From positions 1 through 21,356 of the IMG/VR virus record IMGVR_UViG_3300010430_000518: a stretch of DNA of 21,356 nt, one strand, 5' to 3'. Within the stretch, counting starts at the first letter, position 1, and each line of letters opens with the position of its first letter. The translations under genes were made by a program, and so were the position numbers. The notes beneath the pieces were generated by a model that worked only from the letters and a program-made list of their open reading frames with translations, searched no databases and was not told the DNA's origin. The DNA is from a virus. Positions 1 to 5,492 of this stretch are shown here, one piece after another.

Positions 1-36
1 GCAACAAGGCTCGCTGTGGTGGCAAGCGCCAACGCG

Positions 37-342
37 CTACGCCGTAGAATCATCGCCCAAACGCTCCATCTTGCGCTTGAAAATCACACTCTCGCGTCTG
101 TCGCGCCGAAGCTGGAAAACCACCTGTGTCAGGTAGCCGATAATCCCCAGGCAGATACCAACAATCACGCCAAGCTCCGCTATCGTTAATGCGCTCTGCA
201 CGAAGGCTGGATCTTGAGACGCCCTATCTACAACCTGCCCAGCAACACCAGAACCCACGGCAGCGGCTGTACCTGCACCACCAACCTTTCCCGATATATT
301 GATCGCGGCCTGCTCTACCGCGTGCTGAGTTGGGCTAGACAT
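37..342 (-). CDS. Putative phage holin (101 aa, single membrane segment)
   Basis: This is likely the holin, which forms inner-membrane lesions at the end of the lytic cycle. It has a polar, Gly/Ala-rich N-terminus of about 48 residues, one strong hydrophobic segment at about residues 49-74, and a highly basic tail (LRRDRRES, KRKMER). One central segment with a charged tail resembles small HP1-type holins, but I see no diagnostic motif. An AAGGAAG Shine-Dalgarno lies a few bases upstream of the ATG and the stop is TAG. It is the first gene after the Q gene and a leader with three terminators, which is where lambda S sits. The endolysin would follow beyond the left edge. Another small membrane protein is possible; position is the main argument. 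Confidence 0.6.
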   Translation of the reverse strand: MSSPTQHAVEQAAINISGKVGGAGTAAAVGSGVAGQVVDRASQDPAFVQSALTIAELGVIVGICLGIIGYLTQVVFQLRRDRRESVIFKRKMERLGDDSTA

Positions 343-453
343 TCAACTTCCTTGGGGTTAAAGCACCCACGCGCACGCCCCAGTGGTTAGCCTGGTGAGC
401 TGACGGCGGTGGGCGATCCGGCGGGAGTATCCCAACTGACGCCGAATAGGAAT

Positions 454-476
454 AAAAAAGCCCCGTTGGATGGGGC
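454..476 (-). terminator. Intrinsic terminator 3 of the late leader
   Basis: On the minus strand the stem GCCCC/GGGGC (472-476 with 460-464) is followed by six T. It is the last of three hairpins between the late promoter and the holin. Confidence 0.85.
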
Positions 477-513
477 AAGGCCGGTTTGCGAGTCCGGCTC
501 CATCAAGTCAAAT

Positions 514-533
514 AAAAAAGGCCCCGAAGGGCC
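514..533 (-). terminator. Intrinsic terminator 2 of the late leader (UUCG loop)
   Basis: On the minus strand GGCCC-TTCG-GGGCC is followed by six T. A five-pair GC stem closed by a stable UUCG tetraloop plus a U-run is a textbook rho-independent terminator. Confidence 0.9.
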
Positions 534-568
534 AAGTACCAGCGGTGGCTGGCGGGGTTGTCGGGCAC

Positions 569-590
569 AAAAAAACCCGCACGCGGCGGG
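569..590 (-). terminator. Intrinsic terminator 1 of the late leader
   Basis: On the minus strand CCCGC, a CGCGT loop and GCGGG are followed by seven T. It lies about 25-45 nt downstream of the predicted late start site, in the position of lambda tR'. On the plus strand the stem is followed only by TTCTT, so minus is the main orientation. Confidence 0.9.
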
Positions 591-609
591 TTCTTGGTGT
601 GACAAAAAT

Positions 610-650
610 TCTATAATGCCAGATTATGCCATTTTTGCTGCGACAGTCAA
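610..650 (-). promoter_or_regulatory. Candidate late promoter PR' with a -10-like repeat downstream
   Basis: On the minus strand a -35 element TTGACT (650-645) is separated by 16 bp from a -10 element CATAAT (628-623). Ten bases further the same word returns as TGGCATTAT (621-613), followed by TATAGA (615-610), so a second -10-like element lies at about +1 to +6. The -35 overlaps the Q stop codon. In lambda-type phages a sigma70-dependent pause at such an element is where Q is loaded. The promoter words are seen; the pause role is inferred from lambda PR'. Confidence 0.6.
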
Positions 651-1015
651 CCCCCCAAGCGCGACTCTATCCAGCCCTCCGCGCGGTGCCGCATATCTCT
701 GACGTGGTGCCTTGTATGCCTAACTTGTGTCTCCTTGCTCAGCGCCCTCGCAATCACGGCATCACTGCAACAGTGAACGTATGACATAACGATAACAGCG
801 TGGCGGTACTCATCAACATTGGCGAGCTGGGATACCACGCTATCAACCTGCCCATGAGTCTCATCGTCGAGCGCCGATAGCTTTACCGCCCACCCTCCGC
901 TTTTGCTCAGTCGGGAAAATGGCGTTTCATGAGGATAGTCAAGATGATATGGATCATTGATAGCGCGACTCTTGCCCCACCGTATCAGGTACTGCTGTAC
1001 GTCACTTCCCATCAT
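647..1015 (-). CDS. Q: Q-type late antiterminator
   Basis: This is probably the phage antitermination protein Q of the DLP12/phage-82 type, which loads onto RNA polymerase at the late promoter and lets it read through terminators. Family-like features are an early 'YLIRWGKSRA' segment and a C-terminal block 'YRHAVIVMSYVHCCSDAVI' followed by 'AEGWIESRL'. These match the helix-turn-helix-like end of the family. The length of about 122 aa is typical. Two tandem ATG codons (1015 and 1012) follow a G-rich stretch; a TTG at 1018 is also possible. The start overlaps the upstream zinc-ribbon gene. The promoter and three terminators just downstream fit the role. Confidence 0.8.
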   Translation of the reverse strand: MMGSDVQQYLIRWGKSRAINDPYHLDYPHETPFSRLSKSGGWAVKLSALDDETHGQVDSVVSQLANVDEYRHAVIVMSYVHCCSDAVIARALSKETQVRHTRHHVRDMRHRAEGWIESRLGG

Positions 1016-1151
1016 CAACCCCCATCAGCCTTTCCCGCCCAATAGCCCTGTCAGTCCAACCGCACGACTGACACCACCATGCCCTCACCTGCATACCCTC
1101 GGATGCGTTGATGCACGGAGTCACCTGCTTACCGCAGTGAGGGCAATTCAT
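1002..1151 (-). CDS. Small zinc-ribbon protein (49 aa)
   Basis: This is a short ORF of unknown function. It begins MNCPHCGKQVTPC and continues with a second pair, WWCQSCGW, so CPHC plus CQSC forms a compact zinc-ribbon knuckle pair. Such ribbons bind nucleic acid or protein partners; the target cannot be told from the sequence. The ATG overlaps the stop of the upstream 37-aa gene (ATGA) and follows a GAGGGA ribosome site. Its 3' end overlaps the Q start by about 14 nt, so translation of all three is probably coupled. Its place next to Q suggests an accessory role in late control, which is only inference. Confidence 0.65.
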   Translation of the reverse strand: MNCPHCGKQVTPCINASEGMQVRAWWCQSCGWTDRAIGRERLMGVDDGK

Positions 1152-1261
1152 CGCCTATCCCTCTTGTCCATCCACATCGCCAAAAGCAGTATCCCCACCC
1201 TCACCCCGTACCAGAGCAGAGGGCCGAAGGTGAGGATTGCCAGGAGCCACCAGCACGTCAT
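1148..1261 (-). CDS. Tiny single-pass membrane protein (37 aa)
   Basis: The protein starts MTCWWLLAILTFGPLLWYGV, stays hydrophobic to about residue 30 and ends with the basic tail MDKRDRR. Its ATG overlaps the ninG stop (ATGA) and its own stop overlaps the next ATG (ATGA), so it is bracketed by real genes with no spare base. That, and the sensible membrane pattern, make it likely to be translated. The function is unknown. It might adjust lysis timing or act on the host membrane. Confidence 0.6.
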   Translation of the reverse strand: MTCWWLLAILTFGPLLWYGVRVGILLLAMWMDKRDRR

Positions 1262-1857
1262 GAGATACTCCGCAGTTTCTTGTAGTGCCGCGCCCTGCGG
1301 CTGAATATGCGCTTAACTCGCTTCAGGTACTCAATGTCAAAGGTGCGAGGCTTGTTGTTGCACTCAAGAGCCTCGACACGCGCAAGGCCAATGCGGTCAA
1401 TGAGCCGAATGCGGTACTCGACAACGTTGCCGGAAAGATCGCGGTTATCCTTGACGCTCTGCCCGTGGCAATTAAAAACGTTGAACCGAAGGTGTGCCGC
1501 CGCCCCGATAGACCGATAGTGACCAGCGTCTACCCTTGAGCCGGTCAGCAGGTCGCTGTCATTGGTGAGCCTGCCGCTGGATATGCACGGCTTGCCGTAG
1601 TCCCGCGCCCGAATGTAGGAATTGAACGCGGCCTGCGCCTCTTTCATCCAATCCGATTTGGTCTTGATTGCCCGCTTGCGAGACTTAAGTTCCCGCGCCT
1701 CCCGCAGCCGCTTGCGCTCCGCAGCCTGCCGGGTCCGGTGATTGGCAAGGGCGTAACCGCAGGCTGGGCTGCAAAACTCAGCCATTGGCCCCATAAGCTC
1801 ATCACGCGGCTTGCGTACTGAGCAGTCAGGGGCTTTGCAGGATTTCAGGCGGGGCAT
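1258..1857 (-). CDS. ninG: NinG (Rap) recombination protein
   Basis: This is NinG/Rap, a structure-specific nuclease that helps RecBCD- or Red-dependent phage recombination. The 199-aa product has an N-terminal Cys cluster (CKAPDC and CSPAC), a basic coiled region at about residues 40-75, then the family core: 'FNSYIRARDYGKPCIS', 'DAGHYRSIGAAAHLRFN', 'DNRDLSGNVVEYRIRLIDRIG'. Lambda NinG is 204 aa. Lambda has a Cys pair at CISCG and QCVVC; here these read CISSG and QSVKD, so part of the zinc site is replaced. I recall the same change in other NinG relatives. The chosen ATG at 1857 lies 7 nt after the upstream stop; it has a weak ribosome site and is probably coupled. Confidence 0.88.
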   Translation of the reverse strand: MPRLKSCKAPDCSVRKPRDELMGPMAEFCSPACGYALANHRTRQAAERKRLREARELKSRKRAIKTKSDWMKEAQAAFNSYIRARDYGKPCISSGRLTNDSDLLTGSRVDAGHYRSIGAAAHLRFNVFNCHGQSVKDNRDLSGNVVEYRIRLIDRIGLARVEALECNNKPRTFDIEYLKRVKRIFSRRARHYKKLRSIS

Positions 1858-1864
1858 GGGTGCA

Positions 1865-2020
1865 CTACCAGTGGCTGCTATAAACGATGCTGTGGCCGAA
1901 CAGCGTAACGCCCGCATAGAGCACACCGCTGATCATGTCGGGCTGATATTCGATCCCGAACCTCTTTTCGGTCCATGTCGGTGGGCGATAGTGAAATCGC
2001 CAAAACTTCCAATATCCCAT
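1865..2020 (-). CDS. Small aromatic-rich protein of unknown function (51 aa)
   Basis: I do not recognise this protein. It starts MGYWKFWRFHYRPPTWTEKR, is rich in Trp, Tyr and Phe, and has a mildly hydrophobic C-terminal part (GVLYAGVTLFGHSIVY). The start at 2020 has a GGGAG site six bases upstream; an in-frame ATG at 2041 would add seven residues. It fills the gap between the 72-aa gene and ninG and ends 7 nt before the ninG ATG. A longer overlapping frame (1878-2144) has the Arg/Gly/Asp-rich look of a shadow, so I prefer this one. Confidence 0.5.
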   Translation of the reverse strand: MGYWKFWRFHYRPPTWTEKRFGIEYQPDMISGVLYAGVTLFGHSIVYSSHW

Positions 2021-2062
2021 CTCTATCTCCCGCGCCGTCATGGGTGGCGCATACCCGAATTG

Positions 2063-2281
2063 TTAAATCGTCACCAGCCCGCCATGCCGTGACACCATCG
2101 CCCCCGGCCTGAACTGTGGGTTGCGGTTGGCCTCGGAGCCGCACTCTTGAATCTCCCCGCCTTGGGCAAGGAACCGCTCAACGTCTGCCTCAATCTCTAC
2201 CCTCTCCCGCAGCTTGCCCTCGGGTATCCGCGTGGGGATTGGGTCTGTGCTGGGGAAGTGCCTTAACTGCTCTGATCTCAT
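2063..2281 (-). CDS. Hypothetical phage protein (72 aa)
   Basis: This is a small soluble protein beginning MRSEQLRHFPSTDPIPTRIP, with a probable helix 'LRERVEIEADVERFLAQGG' and a C-terminal basic stretch. Similar short proteins with a 'PEGKLRERVE...FLAQGG' pattern occur in phage replication/nin regions, but no function is known to me. Its ATG overlaps the ninB stop (ATGA). The stop is TAA, followed by a short gap before the next small gene. Confidence 0.65.
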   Translation of the reverse strand: MRSEQLRHFPSTDPIPTRIPEGKLRERVEIEADVERFLAQGGEIQECGSEANRNPQFRPGAMVSRHGGLVTI

Positions 2282-2715
2282 GCCGCTACCTCGCTAGGGT
2301 GGAGAAGGCACAGCCCCTGCTGGCTGTACTCCCTCACCACGGTTTCAATAAATTCGGTTGCTTGGGCTTTCGCCATTTTTGAAGTGACCGGAAGCCAGTC
2401 CATTGCCCGCAGTTTGAACTCGTAATCAAGCGGCTTGATCGCCTTGTCGTAGACGTAGCAAAACTCCTCACTGTGAGCGCGGAGAATCGGCACGCCATAT
2501 CTCAACTTGCATTCCCGCCGTATGTCCACAATGGCGCTGTCTGGTAGCTGTGACGCTATCTGCTGGTACAGCGCATAGATAAGCGAATTCTGGTCAAGGC
2601 TCCGAGACTCAGGCACGAACTCAACCACAGGCCGCTTGCCAGAAAGCCTCAGCGTCCCAACGTGTGCCATGAACCGCTGCATCACGGTCTCACTGCTCAA
2701 GTCCCAGCGCCTCAC
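2278..2715 (-). CDS. ninB: NinB recombination protein
   Basis: This is NinB (Orf), a recombination mediator that binds single-stranded DNA and can stand in for RecFOR in lambda recombination. The key signature is 'VPESRSLDQNSLIYALYQQIA', which matches the lambda NinB block with RSLDQN. The start is GTG at 2715, giving 145 aa against 146 in lambda. This GTG overlaps the dcm stop as GTGA and is preceded by GGGGAGG. An upstream extension to 2805 is Cys/Gly/Arg-rich antiframe sequence and is rejected. The junction is one copy of an 18-bp repeat also found at the dcm start. Confidence 0.88.
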   Translation of the reverse strand: MRRWDLSSETVMQRFMAHVGTLRLSGKRPVVEFVPESRSLDQNSLIYALYQQIASQLPDSAIVDIRRECKLRYGVPILRAHSEEFCYVYDKAIKPLDYEFKLRAMDWLPVTSKMAKAQATEFIETVVREYSQQGLCLLHPSEVAA

Positions 2716-2727
2716 GCCTGCGCCTCC
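2710..2727. repeat. 18-bp direct repeat, copy at the ninB start
   Basis: The plus-strand word CCTCACGCCTGCGCCTCC occurs here and again at 3984-4001. On the coding strand it holds a ribosome site (GGAGG), the codons for EAQA or its equivalent, and a GTGA stop/start overlap. The two copies bracket dcm exactly. Confidence 0.95.
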
Positions 2728-3989
2728 CCTACAGCCATACCTGCAACAACCTCCACGGCCTCCGCACACACATCCTCGTAACGCTGGATTCGTGACCCTA
2801 TCCATCCCATGACAGGGACGGCCATGCTATTTCCCAGGGCCTTGTATCGAGGCCCATCAGGGCACTTTTCGACTGGTTTGTTGCGGTAGGGAATGGCTGT
2901 GTACTTGTCGGGGAAGCCCTGTAGGCGCTCGCACTCAACGGGCGTTAAGCGTCGGACTTGCATGGAGCTGAAAACACCGTGACTGTGAGCTGCCTGGAGA
3001 GTGAAAGCAGGGTCGCCATCATCCCCAATGCCAAACCCGGTGCCCTCGCCCATCTTTTCGCTGCGTGTTGCTATCTGCGTGTTGATTGGCATGGCAACCG
3101 CAGGCTTCTTGCTCTTGTCCAGGGTGGGGCTGACCGACTCGATCACACTGTCGCCCTGGCTGGGACTGTTCTGCCAACCGAATGCGACCGGCACAATTGG
3201 CGTGCCGCGCCCTGTTCCGTCCTCGCTGGCGTTATACTTTGCGCGTAGGGTGTGGGCTACTATCGGGGCTTCGTGGTTGCAGGTAAGCGTTGGCCCCATG
3301 TTGTGCGCTATCTCAGCGCCACCTTGGCCGTGGGCCATTGAAATCAATCCCCCATCGCAGTCGAAGTCAGTTCCGAGGCCACCGACTCCAGTGCTTCTTG
3401 CAGGGATGGTGGGAGCAACTTTCCCCTTTTCTCGGCGCGGCGCAGGATGCCCCGACAGGCTGTGGCGCTCAAAAAGTACCGCTGCGGCACCTCTCCAGTC
3501 TCCAAGACATCCGACAACGAACACACGCTTGCGCCGCTGTGCCAGACCGACGTATTGAGCGTCAAGAACTCGGTAGGCGAACCCATACCCGAGCTCCCCC
3601 AGGAGCCCGAGGAAGGAACCAAAATCCCGTCCTCCGTTACTGGACAGGACGCCGGGGACGTTCTCCCAAACCAGCCATTGGGGCCGATATTTTGCAGCAA
3701 TCGCACCAAAGGTAAGCATGAGGTTGCCACGCGGATCATCCAGTCCTTTTCTGAGTCCTGCGACTGAGAACGACTGGCACGGGGTGCCTCCAACGAGAAC
3801 ATTGATATTTGCATCCGGCCAATCCTTATATTTTGTCATGTCGCCCAGGTTGGGCGCATCTGGGTAGTGGTGAGCAAGCACGGCTGACGGGAAAGCTTCA
3901 ATCTCGCTGAAGAATGCAGGCTCCCACCCGAGCGGATGCCATGCCGCTGTCGCCGCCTCAATCCCGCTGCACACGCTCCCGTACCTCAC
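2712..3989 (-). CDS. dcm: DNA (cytosine-5-)-methyltransferase
   Basis: This transfers a methyl group from S-adenosylmethionine to C5 of cytosine in a target site, probably protecting phage DNA from host restriction. The conserved blocks are in order: motif I 'GSVCSGIEAATAAW' (residues 4-17), catalytic loop 'GGTPCQSFSVAG' with Cys71, ENV at 109-111, QRRKR at 151-155, a variable target-recognition region at about 165-340, motif IX 'RRLTPVECERLQGFP' (346-360) and motif X 'RYKALGNSMAVPVM' (381-394). The recognition region repeats short 'APTIPA / GPTLTC / SPTLDK' units. The start is GTG at 3989, overlapping the upstream stop (GTGA). No partner restriction gene is visible, so it is an orphan. It sits between two 18-bp repeats. 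Confidence 0.95.
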   Translation of the reverse strand: MRYGSVCSGIEAATAAWHPLGWEPAFFSEIEAFPSAVLAHHYPDAPNLGDMTKYKDWPDANINVLVGGTPCQSFSVAGLRKGLDDPRGNLMLTFGAIAAKYRPQWLVWENVPGVLSSNGGRDFGSFLGLLGELGYGFAYRVLDAQYVGLAQRRKRVFVVGCLGDWRGAAAVLFERHSLSGHPAPRREKGKVAPTIPARSTGVGGLGTDFDCDGGLISMAHGQGGAEIAHNMGPTLTCNHEAPIVAHTLRAKYNASEDGTGRGTPIVPVAFGWQNSPSQGDSVIESVSPTLDKSKKPAVAMPINTQIATRSEKMGEGTGFGIGDDGDPAFTLQAAHSHGVFSSMQVRRLTPVECERLQGFPDKYTAIPYRNKPVEKCPDGPRYKALGNSMAVPVMGWIGSRIQRYEDVCAEAVEVVAGMAVGEAQA

Positions 3990-4170
3990 GCCTGCGCCTC
4001 CACCTGTCCATGTCCTGCTGGCAATTCAGCATCGTCCTGACTATCGGCTTCAGGTTGCCCGGAACCCTGCCCAATGCCTCGTCCTGCGCTGGCCTGTCTC
4101 CCCTCAGCGCGTAGATGTACCGGAACCAGCCACGGGCGGTAACGGGCGTTGAATTCTCGGTCTGTGACAT
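3958..4170 (-). CDS. Hypothetical protein in the alternative frame (70 aa)
   Basis: This ORF begins MSQTENSTPVTARGWFRYIY and ends in a run of basic residues (DRWRRRREVRERV). It overlaps most of the neighbouring 79-aa ORF and runs 32 nt into dcm. Its codons carry mostly G or C in third position over the whole length, as in its neighbours, and its composition looks like a real protein. Its ribosome site is weak (GGTGG). It may be a true overlapping gene or the C-terminal half of a gene that starts in the other frame. No family is recognised. Confidence 0.45.
   Translation of the reverse strand: MSQTENSTPVTARGWFRYIYALRGDRPAQDEALGRVPGNLKPIVRTMLNCQQDMDRWRRRREVRERVQRD
3984..4001. repeat. 18-bp direct repeat, copy at the dcm start
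   Basis: This is identical to 2710-2727. It provides the ribosome site and GTGA overlap for dcm, and encodes the EAQA ending of the upstream ORF, just as the other copy encodes the EAQA ending of Dcm. Confidence 0.95.
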
Positions 4171-4225
4171 GGCCCACCATTGCGTACTCTGACTCGGACA
4201 AAACCGCTGGCTTGACGTGGATCAT
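3986..4225 (-). CDS. Hypothetical protein coupled at both ends (79 aa)
   Basis: The ORF starts MIHVKPAVLSESEYAMVGHV and ends in VEAQA. Its ATG overlaps the upstream stop (TGATG, with GAGGT upstream) and its TGA overlaps the dcm GTG. Both junctions are the type used throughout this operon, which argues that it is real. The first third has normal third-position GC; the second half turns Gly/Gln/Ala-rich while the competing frame (3958-4170) looks better. A frameshift between the two, or two overlapping genes, would explain this. No function is recognised. Confidence 0.5.
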   Translation of the reverse strand: MIHVKPAVLSESEYAMVGHVTDREFNARYRPWLVPVHLRAEGRQASAGRGIGQGSGQPEADSQDDAELPAGHGQVEAQA

Positions 4226-4536
4226 CAGAAGTACCTCGGGCTGCAATCGACCTGTACAGCACCCCTGCGCCAGGGGCGGGACATCATCGAAACGCCATCC
4301 TTAAATATCGGCTTTGGCTCGGCCTTGATGTACACAAAGGATTCGTCGGGGGAGTTTCTAGGCAGAACATTAAGGAGGTCACCGCGAACCATGGCTCCAA
4401 GCGCGCCGCGAATAGTGTCAATCTTCACTGGATTCTTACGGCTGCCGAGAAGGGTGTTTATGTCACTTGCCTTGAACGGCTCACCAGACTGGTAATGGCG
4501 AGTGCCAATGATGTAATCAATAAGTTTCAGGCTCAT
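4225..4536 (-). CDS. Small winged-helix-like protein (103 aa)
   Basis: The N-terminal 60 residues (LIDYIIGTRHYQSGEPFKAS, then INTLLGSRKNPVKIDTIRGA) read like a short winged helix: helix, a 'DINTLLG' turn, a second helix, and a hydrophobic ending 'GDLLNVLP'. The C-terminus is polar. The ATG overlaps the helicase stop (ATGA) and the gene ends at the next ATG. Its place behind the helicase is where lambda P or an accessory replication protein would be, so it may help load the helicase or bind DNA. This is inference. Confidence 0.6.
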   Translation of the reverse strand: MSLKLIDYIIGTRHYQSGEPFKASDINTLLGSRKNPVKIDTIRGALGAMVRGDLLNVLPRNSPDESFVYIKAEPKPIFKDGVSMMSRPWRRGAVQVDCSPRYF

Positions 4537-5492
4537 GCTGCGACCCTCCGGTTGAATTCAAGGTGCATCTTCCGGCCATCATGGAATTGCAGAGACTGGT
4601 CAAAGTTCAGGCCGATAGTTCCCTCAAATGACCCGTTGCGCTGCTTCTCGACAATCAGGCGCTGGTCAAAGCGGTTATCAAGGTAAACAGTCTCAGCAGG
4701 CGTAAGCGTTAAGCCGTTATCCAGCTTGCTGCGCAGCTTGATTTTCTTCTTGTCGGCCCAGTGGATGAACACGTTGTGGACAAGATCGGTCAGCTCACCA
4801 GCTCCACGCACATCAAACTTGTTAGGTATGTATTCTTCACCCTGGCTGGCTGGCTTGCGAACGTGGCACACAAGGTGAATATGGATCTGGAAAGCCTTGG
4901 CCGTGGCACACAGTGCGTCAATGAAATCCTTTTCAGCACCGCGCTCACCGTAGGGCAGGCCACACTTGGTGAGTGAGTCAATCAGGATATGCTTGCAGCC
5001 CATGTCCTTGGCCATGTAGAACACGGCACCGAGAACCCGGCTTGAAGGGGTGGTGTCCAGCTTGTCGTAGTAGGCAAGGCGCTCAAAGTTCCACTGCGCC
5101 CATTCCCGTATGTAACCCGGTGATGGGTATTGCGACCCAGCAGCCTGCTGGCACATGCGCTTCTGGGTATCCCTCACGGGCATTTCAAACGAAGCGATCC
5201 CGCAAGGCTCACCGTCAGCAGCAAACCACTCCATCATCTGACCGGTCACCATAGACTTCCGGTGCCCGTTCATACCGGCGTGAATGGAAACCTCACCGGG
5301 ACGGAACCTGATCTTGTCGTGGGTTTTCGCCCAAGGGAGTTTTGCGCCGGTCAGGACTTGGCCGTTACGGAAGTAATCAAGTAACTCCGCTTCGTAGTCA
5401 CTGCCCCATGAAATATTCTGCGACTCTTGCAGCCCGAGGTAGGAAATCAGGTCTTTGTCGGTGTAGTTGCAATCGTTATCGGTGAAATTCAA
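4533..5492 (-). CDS. DnaB-like replicative helicase
   Basis: This is a phage DnaB/RecA-fold helicase of 319 aa, expected to unwind DNA at the fork. Seen are the P-loop 'GMNGHRKSM' (about residues 73-81), 'ASFEMPV' (the H1a region, about 100-106), the Walker B strand 'HILIDSL' (168-174), 'HLVCHVRKP' (206-214, histidine sensor region) and 'RGAGELTD' near 229-236. The DnaB N-terminal domain is missing, as in many phage versions. The start is TTG at 5492: TTGA overlaps the stop of the O-like gene and a GGAGGTG site lies five bases upstream. It follows the initiator gene in the order seen in many lambdoid phages (O then helicase or loader). Confidence 0.88.
   Translation of the reverse strand: MNFTDNDCNYTDKDLISYLGLQESQNISWGSDYEAELLDYFRNGQVLTGAKLPWAKTHDKIRFRPGEVSIHAGMNGHRKSMVTGQMMEWFAADGEPCGIASFEMPVRDTQKRMCQQAAGSQYPSPGYIREWAQWNFERLAYYDKLDTTPSSRVLGAVFYMAKDMGCKHILIDSLTKCGLPYGERGAEKDFIDALCATAKAFQIHIHLVCHVRKPASQGEEYIPNKFDVRGAGELTDLVHNVFIHWADKKKIKLRSKLDNGLTLTPAETVYLDNRFDQRLIVEKQRNGSFEGTIGLNFDQSLQFHDGRKMHLEFNRRVAA

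Noticed and set aside
387-702. ORFs on both strands across the late leader (72 and 97 aa)
   Set aside because: They run straight through the three terminator hairpins, which supply their odd composition; neither has a proper ribosome site or family look.
957-1304. 115-aa plus-strand ORF over the micro-genes
   Set aside because: It is antisense to the coupled 37-aa and 49-aa genes, with low-quality Ser/Pro/His-rich composition.
1878-2144. 88-aa minus ORF before ninG
   Set aside because: It overlaps the 72-aa gene and the 51-aa ORF, and is Arg/Gly/Asp-rich, as expected of a shadow frame.
3001-3814. Long ORFs (185 aa plus strand, 156 aa minus strand) inside dcm
   Set aside because: dcm has all conserved motifs across the region, so these are shadow frames.
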